The translations under genes were made by a program, and so were the position numbers. Shown one piece after another: positions 52,697-62,920 of a stretch of DNA of 64,000 nucleotides. Source of the DNA: Alicyclobacillus sp. SO9 (GTDB taxonomy: Bacteria; Bacillota; Bacilli; Alicyclobacillales; Alicyclobacillaceae); the NCBI RefSeq assembly GCF_016406125.1, contig NZ_CP066339.1, positions 2,542,001-2,606,000 on the forward strand. The letters are read 5' to 3'. The notes beneath the pieces were generated by a model. That model saw only the letters and a program-made list of their open reading frames with translations. It did not search any database and was not told the origin of the DNA. The first letter of the stretch is position 1; the number at the start of each line of letters is the position of its first letter.

Positions 52697-53240
52697 CCGT
52701 CCCCCTTTGGTCTTTACACATAATCACATATGGTTCCTGATTGGCCGCAAAAATTAAGCCATCATGAAGGTATATCCAGCCAAAACGCTCGTACAACCTG
52801 CGCGCTCCCGTATTGGTCACTTGAGTCGAAAGCAGAATGTGACGTCGGGATTGATGGCTCAAGAGATATTGAATAATCCGAGTACCTACCCCACAGTCGC
52901 GGTACCGTTTCAAGACCGAAAGCTCAACCAAGACCCATGCATCTTCAAGCTGGGGGTGGTTGGTGCCTACCGCGCGCTGAACGTGATCGAACCACCAGTT
53001 CCCTTCAAAGGCATCCGCGCCGAATCCCATGGCAACCACTTTGCCCGTTTCAGTTGTGGCAACAACGCCGACGAAACCAGGATATCTGGCGTACTGGGAA
53101 ATAAAGTTGTACGCGACATACCATGGATGTCCCCATGTCTTACAGTAGACACGGGTTGCGAACGAAAGCAGAGGCGAATTTCTGTCGAATTCGTGCAGAG
53201 TAATTTGTGGTTTGTCTGAGCTTCGTTTCCAGTTTAACAT
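52671..53240 (-). CDS. GNAT family N-acetyltransferase
   Basis: 189 residues. VVAMGFGADAFEGNWWFDHV, then ELSVLKRYRDCGVGTRIIQYLLSHQSRRHILLSTQVTNTGARRLYERFGWIYLHD form the acetyl-CoA site and C-terminal core. It ends 26 bases inside the start of the downstream sigma-like gene, which suggests cotranscription. Substrate unknown. Confidence 0.85.
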   Translation of the reverse strand: MLNWKRSSDKPQITLHEFDRNSPLLSFATRVYCKTWGHPWYVAYNFISQYARYPGFVGVVATTETGKVVAMGFGADAFEGNWWFDHVQRAVGTNHPQLEDAWVLVELSVLKRYRDCGVGTRIIQYLLSHQSRRHILLSTQVTNTGARRLYERFGWIYLHDGLIFAANQEPYVIMCKDQRGTDGVKEKDK

Positions 53241-54505
53241 TGGGACAACACCGTTTCGAACTTTGTGGTGACCTCATCTACTTGAGCTCTCGGAAGATTC
53301 TGGATTGACCCTTGCGCAGATGCTTGGTTTCCGCCTCCTTTGCCGCGGTAATCCTCCAGTACTCGGTCTAGTACCACATTGCAGTTGACAGTTGAGTTCG
53401 GTGAACTGACGACGGCTAGAGACAGTTTCTGCCCGTCGTACGCAATGACGCCTACAGCGTGTCCTGAAGGATTTTCAGAGACATCGGCATGCTGCAGTGT
53501 CGTAAGGGCCGCCAAAGCAATCCCTTTAGCATCTCCGGGCCCATAGGGACCGTCCACGTGATATACAGAATAGACGAGTCCTGAAGGGCATGAGGTTGCA
53601 TTTCCTGCTGCTTCTCTACCAAGGTGTTGCGCGGCTTCTCTTCTGAAAAATTTTTCATTTTTCTTGGTAGTTTTCAGCTCTTGTTGGAGTGATTTGAGTG
53701 TGCCGTGAAGATCGTCAAACCCGGCTGACAGAGCATTTCCTAAACTCGACAGAATTCGGTGTTCCTGTTGATAGCGTTGAAAAGCGCTGTATCCACACGA
53801 AAAATGAACCCGCAGTCCCTTTCTCATGCGTTCTGTTTTTAGTATCTTTAACAGGCCTACTTCTGCCGTGCTCTTCACATGGGTCCCGCCGCAGGCGTTA
53901 TTGTCAAAGTCACCGATGGAGACAATCCGAATGTCAGTGGAGACTTTGGGAGGCTTTCGCAATTGAAACAGACTTAGTTCATTGTTTTCGATGAAACGCG
54001 CAACTACCGGCAGGTTATTCATGATGATTTCGTTGGCTTTGTTTTCAATTATGTCAATATCAGTGGTATCTATGCTTGAATTATCGATATCAATTGTGAC
54101 GTCGTCTGACCCTAAATGAAAACCAATGGTCTGTGCTTCAAGTATCTGTTCGAAACACGCAGAAAGGATATGCTGACCAGTATGGTGTTGCATATGATAG
54201 AATCTTCTCTCCCATTCAATCTCACCTGAGACAGTCTGCCCAAGCTTGAGGGGAGGGTCCGTAAGTTGTGTGTCCCATGACAGTCGATGAATCACTTGTC
54301 CGTTGTCATTCACGTATACATCTGACACCGGGATTCCATTTATGTACCCGTTGTCATGGGGTTGCCCTCCGGAGGTTGGATAAAAGGCGGTCTTATCCAA
54401 CTCTACTTCAAGGCGAGAATCCGACGTTGCAAGTCCTTCAATTGTGGCTTCAAAGCTCATTAAATATGACTTATCGTAGTATAATCGCTGTGATTGAATT
54501 GTCAT
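53234..54505 (-). CDS. alanyl-tRNA editing protein (AlaX long form)
   Basis: 423 residues. HMQHHTGQHILSACFEQ (about 95-110) and CGGTHVKSTAEVG (about 207-219) provide the H-x-x-x-H and C-x-x-x-H zinc ligands of the AlaRS editing domain. The C-terminus (about 300-420) is a DHHA1-like region with YRGKGGGNQASAQG. It hydrolyses mischarged Ser- or Gly-tRNA(Ala) in trans. There is no aminoacylation domain. Confidence 0.94.
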   Translation of the reverse strand: MTIQSQRLYYDKSYLMSFEATIEGLATSDSRLEVELDKTAFYPTSGGQPHDNGYINGIPVSDVYVNDNGQVIHRLSWDTQLTDPPLKLGQTVSGEIEWERRFYHMQHHTGQHILSACFEQILEAQTIGFHLGSDDVTIDIDNSSIDTTDIDIIENKANEIIMNNLPVVARFIENNELSLFQLRKPPKVSTDIRIVSIGDFDNNACGGTHVKSTAEVGLLKILKTERMRKGLRVHFSCGYSAFQRYQQEHRILSSLGNALSAGFDDLHGTLKSLQQELKTTKKNEKFFRREAAQHLGREAAGNATSCPSGLVYSVYHVDGPYGPGDAKGIALAALTTLQHADVSENPSGHAVGVIAYDGQKLSLAVVSSPNSTVNCNVVLDRVLEDYRGKGGGNQASAQGSIQNLPRAQVDEVTTKFETVLSQC

Positions 54506-54515
54506 CGTTGGACCC

Positions 54516-55478
54516 TCACAGTTTCCGTAAATTCACCTGTTGCACAGAGTGATCTCTGCCCTTTTCGAGGATAAGGTGTGCGCGAAACTTTGTTGGCTCA
54601 ATGTTTTCCCGGAGATTAGGCTGGTTAATCTCCTCCCAGATTTGCTGAGCGACTTCCTCCGCTTTGTCTTTAGCCAGACTTGCGTACTGATGAAAGTATG
54701 AGTTCTTATCGCGAAAAGCAGTCTCTCTCAGCGTTAAAAAGCGTTCTTTGTACCATTGTTGAATATCCGCTTCGTTCGCATCTACGTAAATGGAAAAATC
54801 AAAGAAATCCGATACGAACATTCTGGGTACGCTCAAAGCGCCAAAGTCGCCAGACGTCTGTAACACAGTTAATCCTTCGACAATCACAATATCAGGTTGA
54901 CGAATGGTTTGTACTTCCCCCGAAACAATGTCATATGTAAGATGCGAGTACACAGGTGCGTAAACTTCCGGTTTTCCCGACTTCACATCTGCTAGGAATC
55001 GGATGAGACGGCGGCGGTCATAACTCTCCGGAAACCCCTTGCGCTTCATTAGGCCGCGCTCTTTTAGAACACGATTGGGATACAAAAATCCGTCAGTTGC
55101 AATGAGATCGACCGTCGGATGATTGGGCCACCTTGCGAGCAGCGCTTGAATAATACGGGCAGTTGTACTTTTCCCCACTGCTACGCTCCCGGCGATGCCA
55201 ATAATATAGGGAACCTGTCGAGTGTGGTTCCCATGAAATGCGCTGGTAACACGGTAGAGTTCCTGTTTTTTAGCTACATACAAATTTAGAAGGCGTGATA
55301 GCGGCAAATAGGCTTCAGACACTTCCCTCAGGGACACCTGCTCATTAACGCCTCTCAAGACTTCAAGTTCCTCTTCTGACATGGGCAGCGGAGTTGTTGC
55401 CCGTAATCCGCTCCACTGTTCACGAGAAAAACGGATATATGGTGAGTACGAAATTTCACTTGTGAATGAGGTCTCCAT
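54516..55478 (-). CDS. coaA: type I pantothenate kinase
   Basis: 320 residues. The P-loop [21 protein letters not shown] begins near residue 93; [31 protein letters not shown] is the type I substrate-binding stretch. It phosphorylates pantothenate in the first step of CoA synthesis. ATG 55478 follows GGAGAAAAGAG; the frame continues to 55517. Confidence 0.96.
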   Translation of the reverse strand: METSFTSEISYSPYIRFSREQWSGLRATTPLPMSEEELEVLRGVNEQVSLREVSEAYLPLSRLLNLYVAKKQELYRVTSAFHGNHTRQVPYIIGIAGSVAVGKSTTARIIQALLARWPNHPTVDLIATDGFLYPNRVLKERGLMKRKGFPESYDRRRLIRFLADVKSGKPEVYAPVYSHLTYDIVSGEVQTIRQPDIVIVEGLTVLQTSGDFGALSVPRMFVSDFFDFSIYVDANEADIQQWYKERFLTLRETAFRDKNSYFHQYASLAKDKAEEVAQQIWEEINQPNLRENIEPTKFRAHLILEKGRDHSVQQVNLRKL

Positions 55479-55604
55479 GGTATTTGCTCTTTTCTCCACT
55501 ATTCTAAACACGGTCAACTAACAAATGATAAGATATCACTTACACTGAGAATATCTTGAAACGGTTGTTCCGTCAAACACCGAGACACTTTGGCGCAATT
55601 GACC

Positions 55605-56954
55605 TTACTTCTCTGTAACGCGAATCCCGATTTCTCTAAGCAAATCAAAATAGGTAGGGCACGTTTTGGAGACACAGCCTGGATCGAGCACCTCAATTCC
55701 TTCTGTTCGCAGGCCGACAAGCGCAAAAGACATGGCGACACGGTGGTCATCATAAGACGGAAGTCTTGCTGCCTGGGGTCTGCCTGGGTGAACTGTAAAC
55801 CCGTCCTGGTGCTCTTCACACTGAACGCCGAGCCGGCGCAGGTTCGCAACGGCCGCTTGTACACGGTCAGATTCGTGCTTTCGAATATGCTCCACCTCAC
55901 GCACTTCAATTATTCCGTCGGCAAACGGTGCAATTGCGGCCAGCGTGAGGGCTTGGTCGGAGAATTCTCGAAAACTGACACTGAAGCCGCCTCTTAGTTG
56001 TGCTGGACCTTCCACAGTGATGGAATGCTCGCCGTAACGGACTCTACACCCCATTTTTTCGAGTACTCCAACAAACTTGACATCGGGTTGGTGCGTGTTC
56101 GGATTCAAGTTGGTGACCGTCACAGTCCCGCCCGTTAAAGCTGCAACAGCAAAAAAGTAACTCGCAGTAGAGGCGTCAGCTTCAAGGGCTAGCGACTGAG
56201 CTTGGTACTGCGCCGGTAGGATAGTGAACGTGGTCAGGTTGTCATCATGATGTACTTCTGCCCCGAACTGCTGCATAAGGTCAAGTGTAATATGAATATA
56301 GGCATGTTGTACGATTGGGTCTGTGACATGAATTGTTACCTGGTTCTTAGCATACGGACTTGCCAGGAGCAATCCGCTGAGAAACTGGCTGGAGATGCTT
56401 CCGGAAATCGATACGTCCCCGCCCTGAAGACCGCGTGCCTCGACTGTGATGGGTAAATATCCAGGTTTGTTGGTTGTCTTGATTTCTGCCCCAATTGCAT
56501 TCAGAGCGTCGAGCAACGGTCCAAGAGGACGTTTCGTCATACTGCGGCTGGCATCAATTGTCCACTGGCCCGTTTCGGCTGCGGCAAGGGCACCTGGCAG
56601 AAATCGAGCTGTAGTACCCGATGCACCAATATAGAGTTTCCCGGATTGGTGCGGCCATTGTCCGCCGCTGCCCTCAATGCGTACAGAGTTGCCCTTCACT
56701 TCAATTCTAATGCCCAGCTTCTTCAGACTGTCAATGCACCAATAGGAATCGTCACTTTTGAGGATCCCTTGCAGATTTGAGGTTCCTGCAGCGAGCGCCG
56801 CAAGAATAAGGGCGCGGTTTGTAAAACTCTTGCTCCCGGGAACTTGTAATTCGGTTTCTATTGGGGTATCTAGAGGGTGTATTTCAATGGAAGTCAGATT
56901 GTGAAGATTTGACCAAGGTGATCGCGCTTTCAAATCTGGAGTATGTTCAGACAT
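55605..56954 (-). CDS. aroA: 3-phosphoshikimate 1-carboxyvinyltransferase (EPSP synthase)
   Basis: 449 residues, slightly longer than usual because of about 25 extra residues at the N-terminus. LQVPGSKSFTNRALILAALAAG, IGASGTTARFLPGALAA, DASRSMTKRPLGPL and YDDHRVAMSFALVGL are active-site motifs. It joins shikimate-3-phosphate and PEP in aromatic amino acid synthesis. The ATG follows AGGAGG. GSKSFTN replaces the common GSKSITH. Confidence 0.95.
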   Translation of the reverse strand: MSEHTPDLKARSPWSNLHNLTSIEIHPLDTPIETELQVPGSKSFTNRALILAALAAGTSNLQGILKSDDSYWCIDSLKKLGIRIEVKGNSVRIEGSGGQWPHQSGKLYIGASGTTARFLPGALAAAETGQWTIDASRSMTKRPLGPLLDALNAIGAEIKTTNKPGYLPITVEARGLQGGDVSISGSISSQFLSGLLLASPYAKNQVTIHVTDPIVQHAYIHITLDLMQQFGAEVHHDDNLTTFTILPAQYQAQSLALEADASTASYFFAVAALTGGTVTVTNLNPNTHQPDVKFVGVLEKMGCRVRYGEHSITVEGPAQLRGGFSVSFREFSDQALTLAAIAPFADGIIEVREVEHIRKHESDRVQAAVANLRRLGVQCEEHQDGFTVHPGRPQAARLPSYDDHRVAMSFALVGLRTEGIEVLDPGCVSKTCPTYFDLLREIGIRVTEK

Positions 56955-57110
56955 ATGGAACCTCCTGTCATTCTACAGCAATTCTGATTATTGTGCTTCG
57001 GACGAATCCTTGTCAGTGCGCGGGCTCCCTTGCGCACCCGTGTGGGGCTCCGAGTGTGGTTCTGCGTGGCTGAAACGCTGTCTGTGTGTCACTCGCGAAG
57101 TGATTCATGA

Positions 57111-57986
57111 CTACAATGCGAATGGTTTTGGCGCTATCTGAAGCTCTTCGACGGCTCTCTGACTGTCGTCGCATACATTGCCTTCAAGCAGCATTGTGAG
57201 TTGGTCTTTGGTGAGAGGAAACCAAGGAAATCGTCCAAACGCATTCACCAACGCCTTCATCATCCACACAGGAATACGAACTGCCCGAAGCGATTTATTT
57301 TGTCGACTGGCAATAAGCTCGAGAATTTTTCGGTAAGAGACGGTGTCGTGTCCGCCCAACTCGTAGGTTTTACCAATGGCTTCCGGTCTGTCTAGGGCAT
57401 TTACAAAAGCAGCAGCCACCGTTTCAACGGAAATTGGCTGCAAGAGAAAATGACCGTCTCCGATGACAGGCGTCACTGGAGCAGAGCGGACCAAGTCTGT
57501 GAGTTGACCTAAAAACTCAGGCCCTGGTCCCCCTTTCCCATAAACGACAGATGGACGAAAAATGGTGTATTGAAGTCCCGAAGTTCGAACAATACCTTCT
57601 GCCTCCCACTTGCTCTTATGGTAGGCTGACACAGCGTTCAAACGGGCTCCCAAAGCGCTCATATGCAGTATACGCGGCACGTTTGAGGCCGTCGCCGCTT
57701 CAACGATTCGCTTTGTTCCTTCCACATGTATCCGTTGCATGGTGATTCCTTGTCGCTTTCTCTCTCGTATGATGCCAACGAGATGCACAACTGCGTCTGC
57801 CCCGGCAAGTCCTCGTGTCAGCGTTTGCGATGAGAACAGGTCACCGTGAACAATCTTGACATCATATGGGGTAGGCCGGGTGGTACCGGGACGCTGAAGC
57901 AGAGTTACCTGGTGACCATCATGCAACAGAGAGTCAACAATTCTGTTTCCAACGTATCCAGTTCCACCAGTCACGAAGACATTCAT
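57111..57986 (-). CDS. NAD(P)-binding SDR protein (NDUFA9-like)
   Basis: 291 residues. MNVFVTGGTGYVGNRIVDSLL is the N-terminal G-x-x-G-x-x-G site; VVHLVGIIRERKRQGITMQRIHVEGTKRIVEAA and the YHKSKWEAEG active-site region follow, as in atypical SDRs related to the complex I NDUFA9 subunit and to isoflavone reductase-like proteins. The substrate is unknown. It lies between dnaD and aroA. Confidence 0.88.
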   Translation of the reverse strand: MNVFVTGGTGYVGNRIVDSLLHDGHQVTLLQRPGTTRPTPYDVKIVHGDLFSSQTLTRGLAGADAVVHLVGIIRERKRQGITMQRIHVEGTKRIVEAATASNVPRILHMSALGARLNAVSAYHKSKWEAEGIVRTSGLQYTIFRPSVVYGKGGPGPEFLGQLTDLVRSAPVTPVIGDGHFLLQPISVETVAAAFVNALDRPEAIGKTYELGGHDTVSYRKILELIASRQNKSLRAVRIPVWMMKALVNAFGRFPWFPLTKDQLTMLLEGNVCDDSQRAVEELQIAPKPFAL

Positions 57987-58020
57987 TCGGCTGCCCCCTT
58001 TTTATTCATAAACAAAAGTG

Positions 58021-58767
58021 TTATGAGTCGGGAAAAAGCTTGTAAAAGTTTGAATAACGTCCATCTTGGTTGGCCTGATTGACTTTCGCAGCATTGCGAC
58101 GCGGTTGAGTCGCTGCAGTCTGTTTTTGCGACTGCGACCGTTCTCTCATACCGCGGCGATACTGTTCTAAATCCGGTTTTGATAAAATGCGGTGCCGCTG
58201 CCAGTCGAGCAAGACCCTGTCAATGTACTTGATACTGAACTTATTGGCGTATATGGCCTCGCGCAGTGCTTCTACAATCAGCCACTCCGCATACCCGTCC
58301 TGTTCTAACCAGACTCGAATTTGCTCGCATTCGAGACTCGAGAGCGGGCGCCCCAACTCCTGTTCAAATACATTCACCAGATTGATTTCCCACGTGCGGT
58401 CTTCGCTTTTTGGCGCACTGCTCTGTTTTCCTCTAATCCGTTGCCAGAGAGGAGTGAAATCATAGTAGTGTGACTCTGTTCCGTTGTCGTTGAGACGGAC
58501 GCCGATTGATAGAAAATCACGCTGGACCAAGCGTTCTACGATGTTATGGACCGCAAGGGCATCGAGTCCTGCTCTCATTGCCAATTGCTGCGGTTCCAGA
58601 AATTCTGATTGTTCTACCTGAACAGCACCGAGAATCTGCATGAGGATGAGAAACTCCTCTGGTCTTAACTGCAATTTACTATAGTCCAACAACCACTGAT
58701 ACGGAATGTGCACAAACGGTGTGGAGAGAAAATCGGCGTTCGCATCCTGCCTGGCTGCCGGTTTCAT
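58021..58767 (-). CDS. dnaD: DnaD family replication protein
   Basis: 248 residues. An N-terminal winged helix (FVHIPYQWLLDYSKLQLRPEEFLILMQIL ... QLAMRAGLDALAVHNIVERLVQRDFL) is followed by the DnaD/DnaB-like C-terminal domain (about 130-195: NVFEQELGRPLSSLECEQIRVWLEQDGYAEWLIVEALREAIYANKFSIKYIDRVLLDWQR). It helps load the replicative helicase at origins and in primosomes. It is next to asnS, as in Bacillus. Confidence 0.95.
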   Translation of the reverse strand: MKPAARQDANADFLSTPFVHIPYQWLLDYSKLQLRPEEFLILMQILGAVQVEQSEFLEPQQLAMRAGLDALAVHNIVERLVQRDFLSIGVRLNDNGTESHYYDFTPLWQRIRGKQSSAPKSEDRTWEINLVNVFEQELGRPLSSLECEQIRVWLEQDGYAEWLIVEALREAIYANKFSIKYIDRVLLDWQRHRILSKPDLEQYRRGMRERSQSQKQTAATQPRRNAAKVNQANQDGRYSNFYKLFPDS

Positions 58768-58805
58768 TGGTTCATCTCCTATGTTCAGGTTCTAGCGTTC
58801 TGGTT

Positions 58806-60101
58806 CTACGGATACAAGCGATAGAGAAGGCGTGGAAAGGGGATTGCTTCACGTACATGCTCAATGCCGCAAATCCACGCGATGGTGCGCTCCAATCCGA
58901 GTCCAAACCCTGAGTGAGGTACACTTCCAAATTTCCGCAAATCCAGGTACCACTGGTATGTGTCCGCAGGCAAATTATGTTCTTCAAACCGCTGCTTTAG
59001 CAAAGAGTAGTCGTGAATACGTTGGCTTCCGCCAATGATTTCACCGTATCCTTCGGGAGCAAGCAGATCTGCGCACAAAACGACTTCCGGCCGGTTTTCA
59101 TCTGGCTGCATATAAAATGCCTTTAGTTTCGTAGGGTACTTTTCTACAAACAAAGGCTTGTCGTATGCGTCTGCCAAAGCTGTCTCGTGGGGGGCACCAA
59201 AGTCATCTCCCCACTCAATGTCATGACCGTGGTCTTTAAGCCATGTGACTGCATCATCGTAACTGATACGTGGAAATGGCGCTTGAATTTTCTCAAGCTT
59301 GCTGATGTCACGCCCTAAGGTCTTCAATTCATCGCTGCAGTGCCCAATCACGTGTGAAACAATGTGTGCTACAAACTGTTCCTGAACCTGAAGGTTTGTT
59401 TCGTGATTGCAATAGGCCATCTCTGGTTCCACCATCCAAAATTCAATCAGGTGGCGGCGAGTCTTGGACTTCTCAGCCCGAAATGCGGGACCCATTGAGT
59501 AAACCTTGCCTAACGACATACACGCCGCTTCGACGTACATTTGTCCACTCTGTGTAAGGTACGCGTCCTCGTCAAAGTACTCCGTATGAAACAGTTCAGT
59601 TGTATCTTCACAAGACGAGGGTGTCAGTACTGGCGGGTCCACACGTGTAAATTCGTTCTCAGCCAGGAAATCCATCATGGCTCGTTCAACTTCCGAACGA
59701 ATTTTCAGAACAGCCCGCTGACGGGGTGTGCGGATCCAGAGGTGACGATGGTCCAGTAGAAAATCGACACCGTGTTCCTTGAGGGTGATTGGATACTCTT
59801 CTGACGGGGATACTGGTTGAATATTACGAACGGAAATTTCGTATCCTCCTTGCGCCCTGTCGTCTTTACGGACGTCTCCTGTAATGATGACGGAAGCTTC
59901 CTGTGTCAGTCCTGCTCCTCTTTCAAAGACCTCTTCGCCAACTTCACTCCGCACACAGACGCACTGAATGATGCCAGTGCCGTCGCGAAGTTGTAAAAAT
60001 TGAATTTTACCGCTGGAACGCTTGTTATAGAGCCATCCTTGAAGTGTAACTGCCTGTCCTTCGTATTCACCTACGTGTTTAATTGTTGTCGTTATCGCCA
60101 A
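58806..60101 (-). CDS. asnS: asparaginyl-tRNA synthetase
   Basis: 431 residues. An N-terminal OB-fold anticodon domain ([26 protein letters not shown]) precedes the class II core: motif 2 in [25 protein letters not shown] and motif 3 in [16 protein letters not shown]. It starts at a TTG with GGAGGGA upstream. A promoter at 60135-60164 leaves a leader of about 27 bases, which is too short for a T-box. Confidence 0.97.
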   Translation of the reverse strand: MAITTTIKHVGEYEGQAVTLQGWLYNKRSSGKIQFLQLRDGTGIIQCVCVRSEVGEEVFERGAGLTQEASVIITGDVRKDDRAQGGYEISVRNIQPVSPSEEYPITLKEHGVDFLLDHRHLWIRTPRQRAVLKIRSEVERAMMDFLAENEFTRVDPPVLTPSSCEDTTELFHTEYFDEDAYLTQSGQMYVEAACMSLGKVYSMGPAFRAEKSKTRRHLIEFWMVEPEMAYCNHETNLQVQEQFVAHIVSHVIGHCSDELKTLGRDISKLEKIQAPFPRISYDDAVTWLKDHGHDIEWGDDFGAPHETALADAYDKPLFVEKYPTKLKAFYMQPDENRPEVVLCADLLAPEGYGEIIGGSQRIHDYSLLKQRFEEHNLPADTYQWYLDLRKFGSVPHSGFGLGLERTIAWICGIEHVREAIPFPRLLYRLYP

Positions 60102-60134
60102 TGAACGTCCCTCCGCTACAATCAGTTCATTCGG

Positions 60135-60164
60135 ATTATATCAAATAGAAATTAGTCGAGCCAA
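60135..60164 (-). promoter_or_regulatory. sigma-A-type promoter for asnS
   Basis: Perfect TATAAT at 60140-60135 and TTGGCT at 60164-60159 with an 18-base spacer on the minus strand; predicted start near 60128. Confidence 0.65.
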
Positions 60165-60176
60165 TTGGATAATAGA

Positions 60177-60215
60177 CAAAAAACTGCACAGGCATTCCCT
60201 ACGGTCCTGTACAGT
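60177..60215 (-). terminator. intrinsic terminator after FtsH-like gene
   Basis: ACTGTACAGG pairs with CCTGTGCAGT (one mismatch) around a 13-base loop, followed on the minus strand by TTTTTT. It separates the surE-to-protease run from asnS. Confidence 0.85.
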
Positions 60216-60263
60216 TCTCTCCCTGTGCTGATTTAGCTCTCTCTTTCATTCTTCTATCGGATT

Positions 60264-61799
60264 TTACAATCCGACTTCTGTCCCTAACTCGCCCAGCGGC
60301 AAAGCCTTTGCCGACGCAATCTGATGTTGATTTAAAACCCCCTGAAGCCATTGCCGAAACTCAGCTCCGCCGATAGACTCTTCATCAACGATATGCTGTG
60401 CAAAGTCAGCGATGTCCTTCTTAAATGGTTTTAAGGTTTCTTGTGTATTCGTTTCCTGCTTTGACAATATATGACGCACTTCCGTGTCTAAGACTGATTC
60501 AGGCAGGTGCTCTTCATCCACAATACCAATACGTGAGAGTCCGCACTTCACCATTGTTCTTGCAAGTCCTGATGCTTGGACAAAGTCATTTTGCGCTCCA
60601 GTGCTTCTGTTTCCATAGTGAAGTTCCTCAGCTAGGCAACCTGCAAGAGCCACATTGATTTGTTCCTCAAGTTGCTCCGGAGTGTGCAAGTACCTGTCGT
60701 CTTCTGGAATTTGGCGTACGAATCCGAGGGCATTCCCTCTGGGAGCAATCGTAATATGTGACACAGTTTTCGGACGCATTACTTCACTGATAATCGCATG
60801 TCCTAACTCGTGCACTGCTACCCGTTGTAATTCCTCAGGTGTTGGTTTTCTACCTGTTTTTTCTCCCATTAGTACCTTATCAACAGCGTCGCGAAACATT
60901 TCCTGAGTGACTTCTGTCTTTTCTTGCCGTAACGCAATAATCGCTGCTTCGTTAACGAGCGATTCGAGTTGTGCGCCGGAAAATCCGAAGGTTTCTCGAG
61001 CAATGTGTTCCAAATTTACGTCTTTGGCCAGCGGCTTGCCTTTTACTTGAATTTGTAAAATATGCAATCGGCCTTCCTTGTCGGGCAGATCCACTTTAAT
61101 CTGCCGGTCAAAGCGACCTGGACGCAACAGTGCCGTGTCCAGCATATCCGGACGGTTTGTCGCTGCCACGACGAGAACTAACGGAGACTGCGTCGTAGAC
61201 ATTCCATCCATTTCGGTCAGCAACTGGTTTAACGTCTGATCGTACTCCTGGTGGCTGTGTTGTCCACGTCTTGCACCAAGTACATCAATTTCATCAATGA
61301 AAATAATCGCGCTGTCCTTGCTTTCCTTTTTTGCAGTCGTACGAGCTCTCCGAAACATATCGCGAATCCTCTGTGCACCGACGCCAACGTACATTTCGAC
61401 GAATTCACTGCCTGATGCCGACATGAACACAGAGTCTGTGTACGTGGCTGCCGCCTTCGCCATGAGCGTCTTTCCCGTACCGGGAGGCCCCGTTAACAGA
61501 ATTCCCTTGAGCGGACGAATCCCAAGGGACTTAATTTTTTCACGATGACGGAGAAAATCGAGGGCTTCCTGTAATTCACGCTTTGCATGTTCTTGTCCGC
61601 CGATTTCCGCAAACGTGATGTTGTGTTTTACTGGTGCCTCTTTGGTTGCCGCCGGAGCTGTACTCCTGCGTTGCAGAAGCACCCATAAGGCAACCCCCAT
61701 TCCGACCAAGAACAACAGCGGCATCAGCTGAATAACGTGGATATATCCCAGGAACAGCGCGAAGGCAATGCCTACACCAATCAGCAGTTCTTTGATCAA
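60264..61799 (-). CDS. FtsH-like AAA+ zinc metalloprotease, short form
   Basis: 511 residues, versus about 640 for housekeeping FtsH. Two N-terminal membrane segments with only a few residues between them replace the normal periplasmic domain. The AAA+ module has Walker A GPPGTGKT (near 103), Walker B IIFIDEIDVLG and the SRH ATNRPDMLDTALLRPGRFDRQ. The M41 peptidase site reads HELGH (normally HEAGH) near residue 331, with a downstream Asp in GAQNDFVQAS. TTG 61799 overlaps the upstream stop and follows GGGAGGAGA. It is a paralogue type often tied to sporulation, which is an inference. Confidence 0.9.
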   Translation of the reverse strand: MIKELLIGVGIAFALFLGYIHVIQLMPLLFLVGMGVALWVLLQRRSTAPAATKEAPVKHNITFAEIGGQEHAKRELQEALDFLRHREKIKSLGIRPLKGILLTGPPGTGKTLMAKAAATYTDSVFMSASGSEFVEMYVGVGAQRIRDMFRRARTTAKKESKDSAIIFIDEIDVLGARRGQHSHQEYDQTLNQLLTEMDGMSTTQSPLVLVVAATNRPDMLDTALLRPGRFDRQIKVDLPDKEGRLHILQIQVKGKPLAKDVNLEHIARETFGFSGAQLESLVNEAAIIALRQEKTEVTQEMFRDAVDKVLMGEKTGRKPTPEELQRVAVHELGHAIISEVMRPKTVSHITIAPRGNALGFVRQIPEDDRYLHTPEQLEEQINVALAGCLAEELHYGNRSTGAQNDFVQASGLARTMVKCGLSRIGIVDEEHLPESVLDTEVRHILSKQETNTQETLKPFKKDIADFAQHIVDEESIGGAEFRQWLQGVLNQHQIASAKALPLGELGTEVGL

Positions 61800-62317
61800 G
61801 AGACCCCATCTCCTCCCCACAACTTATAGGGCACGACCTTATATAAATAGTGGCTTCCTTTGGTCATTTGCACGAACACGTCTTGTGCATCCATTGTGAC
61901 TTTGGTCTGAATCCCGTGGCTTGCGGCAGTTTTTGTGACCTGTGCAATCATTTCTGTGTAGTTTCCCTTTGCAATGCCTTCGCTGAGCACTGGAAATATG
62001 TTTTCGTATTCCTTTTGCAATGCTGGGGACGCGTTGTCAGAAATGTGAATTTTCACCGAACTATTCAATTCATTGCTCGCCTTTTTGGAAATCTCCTTGT
62101 AAGTGGACTGCAAATCACTAACTTTGTTTAACTTGATGTCCACGCTAGTGGGACTTCCTGTTACAATCTGCACCGATTTAACACCTGAGACCTTTTGCAA
62201 GTCTGTCTGAACTGGACTGACTACGTTGTAATGCTGATAGAACTGAAAGCCTCCAAACAATATAGCTAGAGCAACAATGGCGACTAATATAATTGGAACG
62301 ACACGAATGCGAGACAA
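61796..62317 (-). CDS. single-pass membrane protein, partner of FtsH-like protease
   Basis: 173 residues. One N-terminal membrane segment (VVPIILVAIVALAILFGGFQFY) and an extracytoplasmic beta/alpha domain (about 30-170: VSPVQTDLQKVSGVKSVQIVTGSPTSVDIKLNKVSDLQSTYKEI). Not recognised. Its stop overlaps the TTG of the protease gene by four bases, so translation is coupled; it may supply the extracytoplasmic domain that the short protease lacks. That is an inference. TTG start with GGGAGGCGGG. Confidence 0.78.
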   Translation of the reverse strand: MSRIRVVPIILVAIVALAILFGGFQFYQHYNVVSPVQTDLQKVSGVKSVQIVTGSPTSVDIKLNKVSDLQSTYKEISKKASNELNSSVKIHISDNASPALQKEYENIFPVLSEGIAKGNYTEMIAQVTKTAASHGIQTKVTMDAQDVFVQMTKGSHYLYKVVPYKLWGGDGVS

Positions 62318-62401
62318 TCATCCCGCCTCCCTGATTTACGTATATATTTAATGGGTGTATGTCTATCTCCACTTCACATCAATTATACCATGATATAGGC
62401 A

Positions 62402-62920
62402 TTATGTTGACAACACATATTTCCATAGTTGCTTTCCAGTCTCGCCATTTAAATAGAGATACAAACGTTTTCCGGTGTCAGAAGTGCCGTAGATTTCCCA
62501 AACTACTTGGCTGGACGCGGTGACTGCTGAATGATGTTGTCCGTTCAAGTAGCCGAGATGCATGCTGATGGGGTGCACACCTGCTTTGGCTGCAATCGCT
62601 TTAACCTGTGCCTGTTTGAGAACACTTTTGGTCCGAACTGCATGAACCTTCCAAGGCGGTCCAGATACGAACGCGTACCATTGTGTACCAAACGCGTCAG
62701 TACCCGAGAAGACCTCTTCTTGCACCGTATCGGTAAAAACAGAATGGCTCGTGATATGTAACACAGGTGATTCATTCAGCGCGATTTGAGCGGCTTGTCG
62801 CTGATACTTCCATTCCGTATTGAGGTTGTTGTACAGGGCCATAAAGATGGCTCCAGCGCTTAGAACGACGATGGCAGCAATTGTAATAAGCCAGGCTTTC
62901 CACTTAGCCAAAGGCATCAT
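62402..62920 (-). CDS. ypmB: YpmB-like membrane protein
   Basis: 172 residues. One N-terminal membrane segment (AWLITIAAIVVLSAGAIFMALY) is followed by two PepSY-like/DUF5590 units (VQEEVFSGTDAFGTQWYAFVSGPPWKVHAVRTKS and VVWEIYGTSDTGKRLYLYLNGETGKQLWKYV). The match to B. subtilis YpmB is by topology, length and position beside ypmA and near asnS and dnaD. ATG overlaps the ypmA stop in ATGA. Confidence 0.82.
   Translation of the reverse strand: MMPLAKWKAWLITIAAIVVLSAGAIFMALYNNLNTEWKYQRQAAQIALNESPVLHITSHSVFTDTVQEEVFSGTDAFGTQWYAFVSGPPWKVHAVRTKSVLKQAQVKAIAAKAGVHPISMHLGYLNGQHHSAVTASSQVVWEIYGTSDTGKRLYLYLNGETGKQLWKYVLST

Noticed and set aside
60102..60176. T-box leader for asnS
   Set aside because: The predicted transcript leader is only about 27 bases, and no specifier loop or T-box sequence is visible.
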